Source: Thermoplasmata archaeon
Lineage (GTDB): Archaea > Thermoplasmatota > JAKEGO01
NCBI GenBank assembly: GCA_022615805.1
Contig: JAKEGO010000003.1
Span: 1-8,313 of the forward strand
Direction of reading: 5' to 3'
Length of the DNA: 8,313 bases
Positions 1 to 5,116 of the stretch are shown here, piece by piece. Within the stretch, counting starts at the first letter, position 1; every line of letters starts with the position of its first letter. The translations under genes were made by a program, and so were the position numbers. Under the pieces are notes generated by a model. It was not told the origin of the DNA and did no database searches. It worked only from the letters and a program-made list of their open reading frames with translations.

Positions 1-128
1 CAAAAGTCGGGTCTGCTGGAATGGGATGGGAGGCCTTGGAATTACTGGCTCGTTCTGCGAATTGCTCGCAACAATCACGTTATGTGCCGCCAATGGACTT
101 TCGGGATGAAGCCATCGCGGGGGAATGG

Positions 129-136
129 TTTATAAG
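129..136 (-). promoter_or_regulatory. Possible TATA box near the left edge
   Basis: The bases TTTATAAG read CTTATAAA on the minus strand, close to the archaeal TATA consensus. If used on that strand it would start transcription near position 106, about 28 nt before the GTG at 78 of an open frame that leaves the window. A second AT block, TTTTTAAA at 163-170, could act in either direction. No ribosome binding site supports either reading. Confidence 0.25.
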
Positions 137-317
137 CATGTCAAAGCGACGTACCAATCTCCTTTTTAAACGCGAGGTCCAGGCATTCCCTGGTGGGGCG
201 GGGGGCGACTGAGGCAGGCGGGGGCGTGACGACCGAGGGCCGATCACGGGAGATCGGGTTCCGCGTCGCGGCATCCAGGCATCACCGTCTGGTCGACGGG
301 GAGCCCGTCCCGACGTG

Positions 318-324
318 AAAAAAA
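318..324 (-). terminator. T-run terminator candidate downstream of the CoA-synthesis gene
   Basis: Seven A residues on the plus strand form a T7 run on the minus strand, about 175 nt past the stop codon at 498. Archaeal intrinsic terminators often consist of a short T-run with little or no hairpin. The only stem next to it is weak (ACCG/CGGT). It is the longest T-run on that side of the gene, so it is the best candidate for the transcript end. Confidence 0.35.
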
Positions 325-400
325 GGACCGTCCGGCCTTTTCCGGTACCCCCAGACCCGGGCGGTCGACACCTCCATCGGACGAGGCCATCACGTCCTCG

Positions 401-450
401 CCTCCTCTTCCAAGCCCGTTGTCGTCGGAGGACCGAGGTCGAAGAGGAGG
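401..450. repeat. 10-bp perfect inverted repeat in the 3' region of the CoA gene
   Basis: CCTCCTCTTC at 401-410 is the exact reverse complement of GAAGAGGAGG at 441-450, with a 30-base spacer. It lies 48 nt past the stop at 498 on the minus strand, so in RNA it would form a stem in the 3' untranslated region. The arms are pure pyrimidine and pure purine, a composition in which chance matches are more frequent. Confidence 0.4.
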
Positions 451-497
451 ACGGTCCCGTGCGAACGAACGTCAAGGCCTGGTGCTGGTCGAGCGTG

Positions 498-1250
498 CTA
501 GCGCTTTCCGGAGAGCGCCCGAAGGCGCTCCTCGATGTAGAGGAGGGATGCCGCGAGGTTATCCTCGTTGACGAAGGAGCCAAGGACCTCCTCGGCCTCC
601 TCGAGGGAGAGGGCGTCCATGCGCTCGTGGACCGCCGGGATCGCGCGGACGACGTTGTCCACGATCGTGATGCTCGCCATCCGGGCGGTCCTGGATAGCG
701 GATTCAGGTCGACGGTCACGACGGTCTTCCCCATCGAGACGAGCGCCTGGGCCCGGTCGCCGTCCTCCAGCGGGACCAGGACCACGTCCGAGGCGAATAT
801 CCCATCGCTCGAGCATCGGGACCTGGGCTGCGCGAGTCCGGGGATCGTGGCATCGGCATCGAGCCCGAGTACGCGGTGGGGGTTGAAGTCCTCCATGAAC
901 CGGACCAGCCGCGCCATCCTCTCCTCCGTCCTGTGGAATATGTTGACCTCGAGGGGGATGCGGTGGGCGCGGGACAGCGACGCCAACGCCTTGCCCGACA
1001 GCACGGCAGTGTTCCCGTTCACCGAGATCACTGGGCGTTCGGCGAGGAGGAGGGATGCGGCAGCTGCGTCGATGGCCATCATCGCGGGGGGCGGCGTCGC
1101 CTCTCCGAGGAGGTAGTCGAATGCCTCGCCCCTCCCGTGGGCAATAAGGCCGGTGCGGTCGACCAGACCACTGTCGACGCCGTCGGCAATGGCCTCCCTC
1201 GCCAGGAGGGATCCGCGCCTCGGGTGGTCCGCGGGGATGTCCGCCTTCAC
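498..1250 (-). CDS. 4-phosphopantoate--beta-alanine ligase (archaeal phosphopantothenate synthetase)
   Basis: This enzyme joins 4-phosphopantoate to beta-alanine using ATP, giving 4'-phosphopantothenate for coenzyme A. In archaea it replaces bacterial PanC and works with pantoate kinase in the cytoplasm. The protein is recognised over its whole 250 residues by family signatures: IPADHPRRGSL near residues 5-15, GLIAHGRGEAFDYLLGE at 34-50, AERPVISVNGN at 70-80, and toward the C-terminus VLVPLEDGDRAQALVSMGK followed by DLNPLSRTARMASITIVDN. The length fits the family. The frame can be extended to a TTG at 1319, but that would place the TATA box (1271-1283) inside the coding region and overlap the divergent gene. 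The GTG at 1250 lies about 27 nt from the TATA centre, as in a leaderless transcript, so I chose it. Pantoate kinase is not in this window. Confidence 0.95.
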   Translation of the reverse strand: MKADIPADHPRRGSLLAREAIADGVDSGLVDRTGLIAHGRGEAFDYLLGEATPPPAMMAIDAAAASLLLAERPVISVNGNTAVLSGKALASLSRAHRIPLEVNIFHRTEERMARLVRFMEDFNPHRVLGLDADATIPGLAQPRSRCSSDGIFASDVVLVPLEDGDRAQALVSMGKTVVTVDLNPLSRTARMASITIVDNVVRAIPAVHERMDALSLEEAEEVLGSFVNEDNLAASLLYIEERLRALSGKR

Positions 1251-1270
1251 GACCCCGGGAACTCCCCCCA

Positions 1271-1283
1271 GATATATTTTAAT
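1271..1283. promoter_or_regulatory. Shared TATA box between divergent genes
   Basis: The block GATATATTTTAAT reads ATTAAAATATATC on the minus strand and can act as an archaeal TATA element in either orientation. On the minus strand its centre is about 27 nt from the GTG at 1250, predicting a leaderless message for the CoA gene. On the plus strand the predicted start is near 1303, giving a leader of about 16 nt to the ATG at 1319. It is the most A+T-rich block in this gap. Confidence 0.6.
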
Positions 1284-1318
1284 GCCCCAAAAGGTTCTAA
1301 TAATGCTAACCTGTTCCA

Positions 1319-1639
1319 ATGTCCGGTGTATTCAGCATGTGCGCGGACCCCATACATGTCATCGGCGGCGTATTCCTCCTGTCGTTCGCACTGTTGACGG
1401 CGCTCGCCGGCGCCTTCACCCTCTACTTTGGAGCCGGAAAGAGCCGCCGCATCGGAGGCGCCCTCCTCGCTGTCGGGCTCGTCATCGTGGCGATCTACGC
1501 CTTCGCGCTCACCACCGACGCCGAGTGGTTCATCTTCGAGGACGTCGACATATTCGGGGCGGCGCTCGTAGTGCTGGGCGTCATCCTCGGGGCGATAGTC
1601 GCTGCGGGGCTCTTCCTGATGGCGATCATCAAGTCCTGA
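1319..1639 (+). CDS. Small three-helix membrane protein, function unknown
   Basis: The product has 106 residues and three strongly hydrophobic segments, at roughly residues 13-38, 45-64 and 78-103. They are separated by a short basic loop (KSRR near 41-44) and an acidic loop (residues 65-77, with TTDAEWFIFEDVD). By the positive-inside rule the KSRR loop is cytoplasmic and the acidic loop faces outside, with the N-terminus outside. There is no catalytic motif and I do not recognise the family. Codons strongly favour third-position G or C, so the gene is very probably real. The ATG at 1319 follows the shared TATA block at a suitable distance; an in-frame ATG at 1337 is an alternative start. It is divergent from the phosphopantothenate synthetase, but nothing links the functions. 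Confidence 0.75.
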   Translation: MSGVFSMCADPIHVIGGVFLLSFALLTALAGAFTLYFGAGKSRRIGGALLAVGLVIVAIYAFALTTDAEWFIFEDVDIFGAALVVLGVILGAIVAAGLFLMAIIKS

Positions 1640-1847
1640 CGTGTTCCCATTGCCCCGCGTGACAGCCTGACGGGTGATTCTAGAGCATCTCGACGGAACG
1701 CGGTGCCATCCAACTGTCCATCATGCCTCCGGCGCGGGGATCATTGGGGGAACCGACCGACGGTCGCGTCCGTAGGCGGGGAACTCGCTTGCCGGACCAG
1801 AACCGCGAGTTGTGCCGCGGGGGGCATTTCCAGGGGGGCAGGTCCGC
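1640..1847. other. Intergenic stretch with a weak stem
   Basis: No coding frame stands out. AACTCGC at 1782-1788 pairs with GCGAGTT at 1805-1811 across a 16-base loop, a 7-bp stem that could be chance. I see no convincing TATA box, terminator or tRNA fold. If the small ORF at 1848 is real, it may be transcribed with the membrane-protein gene upstream. Confidence 0.4.
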
Positions 1848-2045
1848 ATGCGCTGCGTGGAGATGCGGAAGGACATCATGGAGGAGGTGGAGGCGACCGT
1901 CGCCATGAACAGGGAGGGGTCCATGAAGGAGAGCGCGACGCTGGACCGGCCCATCAGGATCAGCCCGATCGGATACTGGAGGTCGCAGGCGAAAGGCGGA
2001 CGGAGTGACCGCGGACGGGTCACCTCTTGTACCCGATCTTCCTGA
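1848..2045 (+). CDS. Small hypothetical protein, possibly frameshifted at its 3' end
   Basis: The ATG at 1848 opens a 65-residue frame starting MRCVEMRKDIMEEVEATVAM. Its first 41 or so codons after the start almost all end in G or C, with purine-rich first positions, the same signature as the confident genes. The bias stops abruptly upstream of 1848 and fades after about 1990. A shift of one base near 1990 would end the protein at a TGA at 2006-2008, clear of the kinase gene; without it the ORF overlaps the kinase 3' end by 26 bases. So the tail may be degraded or the gene may be a remnant. The protein is charged, methionine-rich and lacks membrane segments. A G-rich tract at 1830-1836 is a poor ribosome site. 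I recognise no family. The antisense frame has the same third-position bias but an implausible Ser/Pro/Met-rich composition. Confidence 0.45.
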   Translation: MRCVEMRKDIMEEVEATVAMNREGSMKESATLDRPIRISPIGYWRSQAKGGRSDRGRVTSCTRSS

Positions 2046-2502
2046 GGAAGTCGTGGCGCCACTTCACGTCCTCGGGCCCTTCGGCCCCGAGAGGGGCGTG
2101 GCCGTCGAGCACGCCGAGGATGCCCCGCTGGTCGCCCTCAACGGCGACCACGACCCTGGTGGGGTTGGCGGTGGCGCAGAATATGCCGACGACCTCGGGG
2201 ACGCTCTGAACGGACCTCAGGACGTTGACCGGGTATGCGTTGCCGAGCATGACGATGAACGAATGACCCGCGCCGATCCCGAGCGCGTTCCTGACGGCTA
2301 GCTCGCGCAGTTTATCCGACGTGCCCTCCGACCTGACGAGCCGCTTCATCGAGGCCTCGCAGAAGGCGACGCCGAACTCGATGCCCGGAACGGCGTTCAC
2401 GAGGGCCTCGTACACGTCCTCCGCGGTCTTGATGAAATGGCTCTGGCCGAGGATGAAGTTAATGTCGTCCGGCTTCTCGATCTCGACGAGTTCGATCTCC
2501 AT
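2020..2502 (-). CDS. Adenosine-specific kinase (PF04008 family)
   Basis: The 160-residue protein matches the small adenosine-specific kinase family of archaea and some bacteria (formerly DUF355), which is unrelated to ribokinase-type adenosine kinases. It probably phosphorylates adenosine to AMP in purine salvage; physiological evidence for the family is limited. Family signatures include VEIEKPDDINFILGQSHFIK near residues 6-25, PGIEFGVAFCEAS at 39-51, LGIGAGHSFIVML at 74-86, IFCATANPTRVVVA at 107-120, and RGILGVLDGHAPLG at 126-139, ending FLRKIGYK. Length is normal and the protein is complete. The ATG at 2502 is fixed by a strong ribosome binding site, GAGGTG, five bases upstream. Unlike its neighbours the gene seems to have a leader, with only a weak TATA-like CTAAAGA around 2535-2541. 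Its 3' end overlaps or abuts the convergent small ORF. Confidence 0.93.
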   Translation of the reverse strand: MEIELVEIEKPDDINFILGQSHFIKTAEDVYEALVNAVPGIEFGVAFCEASMKRLVRSEGTSDKLRELAVRNALGIGAGHSFIVMLGNAYPVNVLRSVQSVPEVVGIFCATANPTRVVVAVEGDQRGILGVLDGHAPLGAEGPEDVKWRHDFLRKIGYKR

Positions 2503-2507
2503 CTCAG

Positions 2508-2513
2508 CACCTC
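2508..2513 (-). promoter_or_regulatory. Ribosome binding site of the adenosine-specific kinase gene
   Basis: GAGGTG on the minus strand matches the archaeal anti-Shine-Dalgarno sequence and sits five bases before the ATG at 2502. It confirms that start codon and contrasts with neighbouring genes, which look leaderless. Confidence 0.7.
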
Positions 2514-2674
2514 GGTGGTCTATGGGTCTCGGTCTCTTTAGGATTGCCGTCTCGCGCTCAGCAGCGGTCCATCGGGCGATGTCAGCGTGCCCTCGTCCGG
2601 ACGTGAACGAGCTGCCAGGATGCCCTCTGCGGCCATTTTCTGCGCTTGCGGCCCTAAGATTTCAACCGAAGGTC

Positions 2675-2681
2675 TTATTAA
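2675..2681 (+). promoter_or_regulatory. TATA box candidate for a small RNA
   Basis: TTATTAA is centred at 2678, and adding the usual 26 nt predicts transcription starting at about 2704, the first base of the long hairpin. The purine-rich CGAAGG just upstream could serve as a BRE. The motif is nearly symmetrical and could also fire leftwards toward the kinase gene, giving a leader of about 150 nt. Confidence 0.4.
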
Positions 2682-2703
2682 CCCCCTCGCGATAGGAGAA
2701 TTC

Positions 2704-2799
2704 GGCGGAGGGGGGATTTCGACAAATTTCTTTGCATCTGCACCCGAATTTGGTCCCCACGAACCCCCCTCGCCATTTCCCTCGGACTGAAGGGCTTTT
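2704..2799 (+). ncRNA. Candidate structured small RNA (long hairpin)
   Basis: GGCG-G-AGGGGGG at 2704-2715 pairs with CCCCCCTCGCC at 2764-2774, giving 11 base pairs with one bulged G. The stem continues inward: TTCG at 2718-2721 with CGAA at 2760-2763, then AAATT at 2724-2728 with AATTT at 2747-2751, around an 18-base loop. An upstream TATA box predicts transcription from base 2704. A short stem (CTGAA/TTCAG, 2787-2802) with TTTT at 2796-2799 could be the 3' end, giving about 95 nt. I see no C/D-box pair and no ACA at the H/ACA position, so it is not an obvious guide RNA. On the other strand it could be a leader structure for the kinase gene or part of the PKD gene's 3' region. The strand is inferred. 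Confidence 0.35.
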
Positions 2800-2884
2800 C
2801 AGGACCTGCCCGGGGAACGTCCGTTGAGCCCACCGTTCCGATGGACGGCCTTCTTTCGAACGATCGATACTGGACGATGGGCCG

Positions 2885-3625
2885 TCAGTAGAAGACCGTC
2901 ACGCTCATGACGTAGTCGACCGAACCCCCCGGGACCGATGAACGGTCGAAATCGACCTCGACCTCCCATTCCCCCCCGCGACCGGCGGTCTCCTGGTAGG
3001 CGACCACTATGAGCGCATACCTCATGCCGGTGCCGCGGACCTCGCCCCACTCGTCCGGGTGGCGGCGGACGACATTATCGTCTGGATCCCTCAACGACAT
3101 CGTAAGGTTGTTCTCGCCGGTCAACTGGGGGTCCGCGTCGTAGGTTAGGTTTATCGTGATGCCCTGCGACCTTCTCTCCGGACGTTCGGCCTCGTCGTCG
3201 TAGAAAACCTCTATCCCGTATGTATCGGTGGGCTCGCCCTGGTCTACCGTGCCGTTATGCCACGTCTCGACGTTGACGCTCAGCAATACGAAGTCGCTGT
3301 CCGACCTTTCCAGGGAGTCCACGACGGTCAGCATTATCCGGTACCTGCCCATCTCCTCGTAGGATGCGGTCACGTTCTCCCCGGTCATCTGCCGCCCGTC
3401 CCCGAGGGCCCACCTGTACTCGACGATCTCGCCCGTCGACCCGGTCGCGCTGAGGGAGATGCTCCGGCCGGACAGGATGGCGGACGCGCTCGCGTGGACG
3501 TTCGCATCAGGATATGGGGGTCCCTCATCGACGCTCGTCACGTCCATGGGTTTAACGAACAGGTAGGCCGTTGCAATCACAACCGCGGCGAGCACGGCGG
3601 CAGCGACGCGGGCATCGAAGGCCAT
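2885..3625 (-). CDS. Membrane-anchored or secreted PKD-domain protein
   Basis: The 246-residue protein starts with a hydrophobic segment (about residues 6-24, AVLAAVVIATAYLFV) that would be a signal anchor, leaving the rest outside the cell. A PKD-type beta-sandwich spans about residues 43-119, with the hallmark YRWALGDG at 70-77 (family form Y-x-W-D-F-G-D-G) and the closing SYEEMGRYRIMLTVVDS. Residues 120-246 are predicted to be beta-rich, with alternating strands ending SVDYVMSVTVFY, and may form a second sandwich. PKD domains usually mediate protein or sugar contacts at archaeal cell surfaces; the partner is unknown. Several N-x-S/T sites (such as NVT, NGT, NLT) fit an archaeal glycosylated exoprotein. 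The ATG at 3625 is about 27 nt from the TATA centre, predicting a nearly leaderless message; GAGGAG stands only two bases before the ATG. Confidence 0.85.
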   Translation of the reverse strand: MAFDARVAAAVLAAVVIATAYLFVKPMDVTSVDEGPPYPDANVHASASAILSGRSISLSATGSTGEIVEYRWALGDGRQMTGENVTASYEEMGRYRIMLTVVDSLERSDSDFVLLSVNVETWHNGTVDQGEPTDTYGIEVFYDDEAERPERRSQGITINLTYDADPQLTGENNLTMSLRDPDDNVVRRHPDEWGEVRGTGMRYALIVVAYQETAGRGGEWEVEVDFDRSSVPGGSVDYVMSVTVFY

Positions 3626-3647
3626 CGCTCCTCTAGGGTCCGGGGGG

Positions 3648-3657
3648 ATTATAAAAC
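3648..3657 (-). promoter_or_regulatory. TATA box of the PKD-protein gene
   Basis: GTTTTATAAT on the minus strand is centred about 27 nt from the ATG at 3625. Transcription would begin within a few bases of the start codon. Confidence 0.6.
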
Positions 3658-3952
3658 TTGGTCGCGCGATCGCAATCCGGGATCATCAGGGGGCTGTGCC
3701 GCTCGAGCAAGCGAACTGGCCTGTGGGCAAGCTCGACGAATCGGACACGGACCCATCGATGGCTCGTTCCCTTCGGTATGCTCGATCCGAGGCCAGCGTG
3801 ATGAGGCTCCGCAGTGGGGTGCTGTGTTGCATAATCTGGCCATCGGATCACAGTTCATGATGAGGAACGAGCCACCAAGGATCGGCTGATCGATGTCATT
3901 TCACGGATCGCCGGGCCAGATGTCAACGAATTGTGCAACACAGTACCGGGGG
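3658..3952. other. Intergenic stretch holding a fold-back element
   Basis: The space between the divergent PKD-protein gene and the zinc-ribbon operon is unusually long for this window and lacks the strong third-position G/C bias of the neighbouring genes. Its right half is a fold-back element (3818-3947). In its left half several frames are open on both strands but none resembles a known protein. Decayed coding sequence from a mobile element is possible and cannot be proved here. Confidence 0.5.
3818..3947. mobile_element. Candidate miniature inverted-repeat element (MITE-like fold-back)
   Basis: The left end GGTGCTGTGTTGCATAAT (3818-3835) and the reverse complement of the right end (3930-3947), GGTACTGTGTTGCACAAT, agree at 16 of 18 bases. 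Further in, ATCTGGCC at 3834-3841 pairs with GGCCAGAT at 3914-3921, and partial pairing continues toward the middle, so most of the 130 bp folds back on itself. This length and architecture suit a non-autonomous transposable element. Ends beginning GG and containing CTGT..TTGCA recall some IS6- and IS5-group termini, but that is from memory and not a family call. It is too short for a transposase. The flanks are G-rich on both sides, so a target duplication cannot be defined. A bidirectional structured RNA or a protein-binding palindrome is the alternative. Confidence 0.5.
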
Positions 3953-3966
3953 GGAAAGTTTATTAT
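3953..3966 (+). promoter_or_regulatory. BRE and TATA box of the zinc-ribbon/Csl4 operon
   Basis: TTTATTAT at 3959-3966 preceded by the purine-rich GGGAAAG at 3952-3958 looks like a good archaeal promoter. The TATA centre is about 27 nt from the ATG at 3990, predicting a leaderless transcript. The fold-back element ends only five bases before the BRE. Confidence 0.65.
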
Positions 3967-3989
3967 CCGCGACCCTTGTTCGAGGGGAG

Positions 3990-4337
3990 ATGACGAACGT
4001 GGTGAAGGAGAGGGTCCAGCTGCGGGCCATGAAGTGCCCGCGGTGCGGCGGACCCCTCGTCCGCTCCAAGAGCTTCGCCACGGGCGGCAACTTCTTCTCC
4101 TGGCAGAAGCCCTGGAGCTCATGGCTGAAGATGACCGTGCCCATATGGATGTGGGGCTGCATGAAGTGCGGGAAGGTCGAGTTCTTCCTCAAGGAGGGAC
4201 GGGAGGTCCACCACGAGTTCGAGGCCCTCGTCGCCAACGGGACCATAATCCTTGAGTTCATCGACCAGGCCGACGACGGCGGCGACACGGCAGAGACCGG
4301 CAAGGACCGCCGCGGCGGTTTCCAGAGGATCAAGTGA
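3990..4337 (+). CDS. Tryptophan-rich zinc-ribbon protein, function unknown
   Basis: The 115-residue product has two CxxC knuckles, CPRC at residues 16-19 and CMKC at 57-60, each followed by Gly, the arrangement of a zinc ribbon. The 37-residue spacer is long for such a ribbon and carries five Trp plus several Phe between residues 35 and 55 (FFSWQKPWSSW, then IWMW), which may form an extra hydrophobic or RNA-stacking element. The C-terminus is acidic, then basic (GKDRRGGFQRIK). The start is the ATG at 3990, directly at the transcription start predicted from the TATA box; the frame extends upstream but that would cross the promoter. The Csl4 gene begins four bases after its stop, so the two are almost certainly co-transcribed, which suggests a role in RNA handling. 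That role is inference. Confidence 0.82.
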   Translation: MTNVVKERVQLRAMKCPRCGGPLVRSKSFATGGNFFSWQKPWSSWLKMTVPIWMWGCMKCGKVEFFLKEGREVHHEFEALVANGTIILEFIDQADDGGDTAETGKDRRGGFQRIK

Positions 4338-4341
4338 TCGA

Positions 4342-4920
4342 ATGGACGAAGACAAGGGCAAGCGCGAGGCCGTCACCCCTGGCGAGCGCCTCGCGACATC
4401 CGAGGAATACATCGCGGGGACGGGAACGTACGAGGCCGATGGGGTGATCTACGCCGGCAGGACGGGATTCATGGTCATGGACCCCCGGGAACGGACCGTG
4501 AGCGTCGTCCGGGACGGTCCGGAGATCGGCCCGCCGGCAAAGGGGGACGTGGTCGTCGGCATGGTCGCCTCCCTGAAGAGCGCCATGGCGCTCGTCGAGA
4601 TCTTCCACGACGTCACGAATCCGAGGGCGATCGTCACCGAGGACTACGCGGTACTCCACATCTCGAAGGTCGAGCAGGGGTACCTCAAGGACTTCTCCAA
4701 CTCATTGGCGCCAGGGGACCTCATCAAGGCGGTGGTCATAGAGGAGCACCCCGAGATCAGGCTCAGGACCAACTCGCCGGAGCTGGGCGTCATAAGGGCC
4801 CAGTGTCCCACGTGCGGCGGCGGCCTCCGGCCCAAGGACAGGGGGCTCGAGTGCCCGGCCTGCGAGAAGGAGTTACGGAGAAAGGTGTCGCGGGACTTCA
4901 TGACCGCCGGGGACTCCTGA
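4342..4920 (+). CDS. csl4: Exosome complex RNA-binding subunit Csl4
   Basis: Csl4 is one of the two alternative cap subunits of the archaeal exosome (the other is Rrp4). It binds RNA on top of the Rrp41-Rrp42 ring, which degrades or tails RNA 3' to 5', and it recruits partners such as DnaG in studied archaea. The 192-residue protein shows the expected order: an N-terminal beta domain around residues 13-58 (GERLATSEEYIAGTGTYEAD), an S1 RNA-binding domain around 65-143 (KGDVVVGMVASL, then HISKVEQGYL), and a C-terminal zinc ribbon with CPTC at 155-158 and CPAC at 171-174. Length and domain set are complete. The ATG at 4342 lies four bases after the upstream stop, within reach of a GTGATC that fits the anti-Shine-Dalgarno. 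Rrp4, Rrp41 and Rrp42 are not in this window. The gap 4921-5116 to the convergent gpmI holds nothing I recognise. Confidence 0.95.
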   Translation: MDEDKGKREAVTPGERLATSEEYIAGTGTYEADGVIYAGRTGFMVMDPRERTVSVVRDGPEIGPPAKGDVVVGMVASLKSAMALVEIFHDVTNPRAIVTEDYAVLHISKVEQGYLKDFSNSLAPGDLIKAVVIEEHPEIRLRTNSPELGVIRAQCPTCGGGLRPKDRGLECPACEKELRRKVSRDFMTAGDS

Positions 4921-5116
4921 GGTGGCCGCGTTCCTCGTCGTGCCCCTTTCCTGGGGTAATGCGCATACCAGACCGTTCCGTTCGGATCGAACCGGCATCC
5001 TCCGGCACCCCATCCTTGGAGTGACCTGGAGGGGAATAGGGGGCTCTTTTCAGAGGGTCGCGTGCGTCGGGGAACCATCGGAATCGCCTGGGTGACCGAC
5101 ACGGATCGGGGATGGC

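Larger units (their letters stand above)
1..497. other. Region without a confident gene, left edge
   Basis: No reading frame here has the strong G/C third-position bias of the genes further right. The first 180 bases or so are visibly richer in A+T than the rest. Three weak coding options run off or near the left edge. Plus frame 3 is open from the edge to a stop ending at 212. Plus frame 1 is open from the edge to a stop near 141. A minus-strand frame starts with GTG at 78 (MIVASNSQNEPVIPRPP...) and stays open to base 1, downstream of a TATA-like box at 129-136. None resembles a family I recognise, so none is called as a gene. Bases 213-497 hold only a T-run (minus strand) and inverted repeats, probably the 3' untranslated region of the gene ending at 498. 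Confidence 0.5.
2503..2884. other. Long intergenic gap between kinase and PKD-protein genes
   Basis: Both flanking genes are on the minus strand. No frame in these 382 bases has the coding signature of the genes around it; the longest open frame, plus strand 2587-2790, has a composition unlike a protein. What it does hold is a TATA-like box at 2675-2681, a strong imperfect hairpin at 2704-2774, and a small stem with TTTT at 2787-2802. Confidence 0.6.

Noticed and set aside
58..77. CGAATTGCTCGCAACA resembles the inner edge of the fold-back element's right end (CGAATTGTGCAACA).
   Set aside because: The match needs gaps and covers only about 14 bases; no second inverted end is visible nearby, so a second element copy is unsupported.
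21..212. Plus-strand ORF of 63 residues at the left edge.
   Set aside because: It lacks the third-position G/C bias of the confident genes, has no ribosome site or recognisable family, and competes with two other open frames in the same place.
240..309. Small stems CCGATC/GATCGG (240-257) and GACGGG/CCCGTC (295-309), considered as an RNA gene or terminator.
   Set aside because: Each is only six base pairs, neither is followed by a T-run on the plus strand, and no gene ends just before them on that strand.
80..583. Minus-strand ORF of 167 residues overlapping the end of the CoA-synthesis gene.
   Set aside because: It is Arg/Ser/Pro-rich, overlaps the true gene in another frame, and has the look of a GC-rich shadow.
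46..3874. The 10-mer TGGCTCGTTC occurs at 46-55 and 3760-3769, and inverted at 3865-3874, suggesting a dispersed repeat.
   Set aside because: In 8.3 kb many 10-base matches are expected by chance, and the flanking bases do not align beyond 11 bases.
3257..3889. Plus-strand ORF of 210 residues crossing the PKD gene and the intergenic space.
   Set aside because: Half of it is antisense to a well-supported PKD protein and the rest resembles no protein; it crosses a TATA box used by that gene.
4921..5116. Possible terminator between the convergent csl4 and gpmI genes.
   Set aside because: Only short T tracts (such as CTTTT near 5043-5048) and no convincing stem are present, so no terminator is called.
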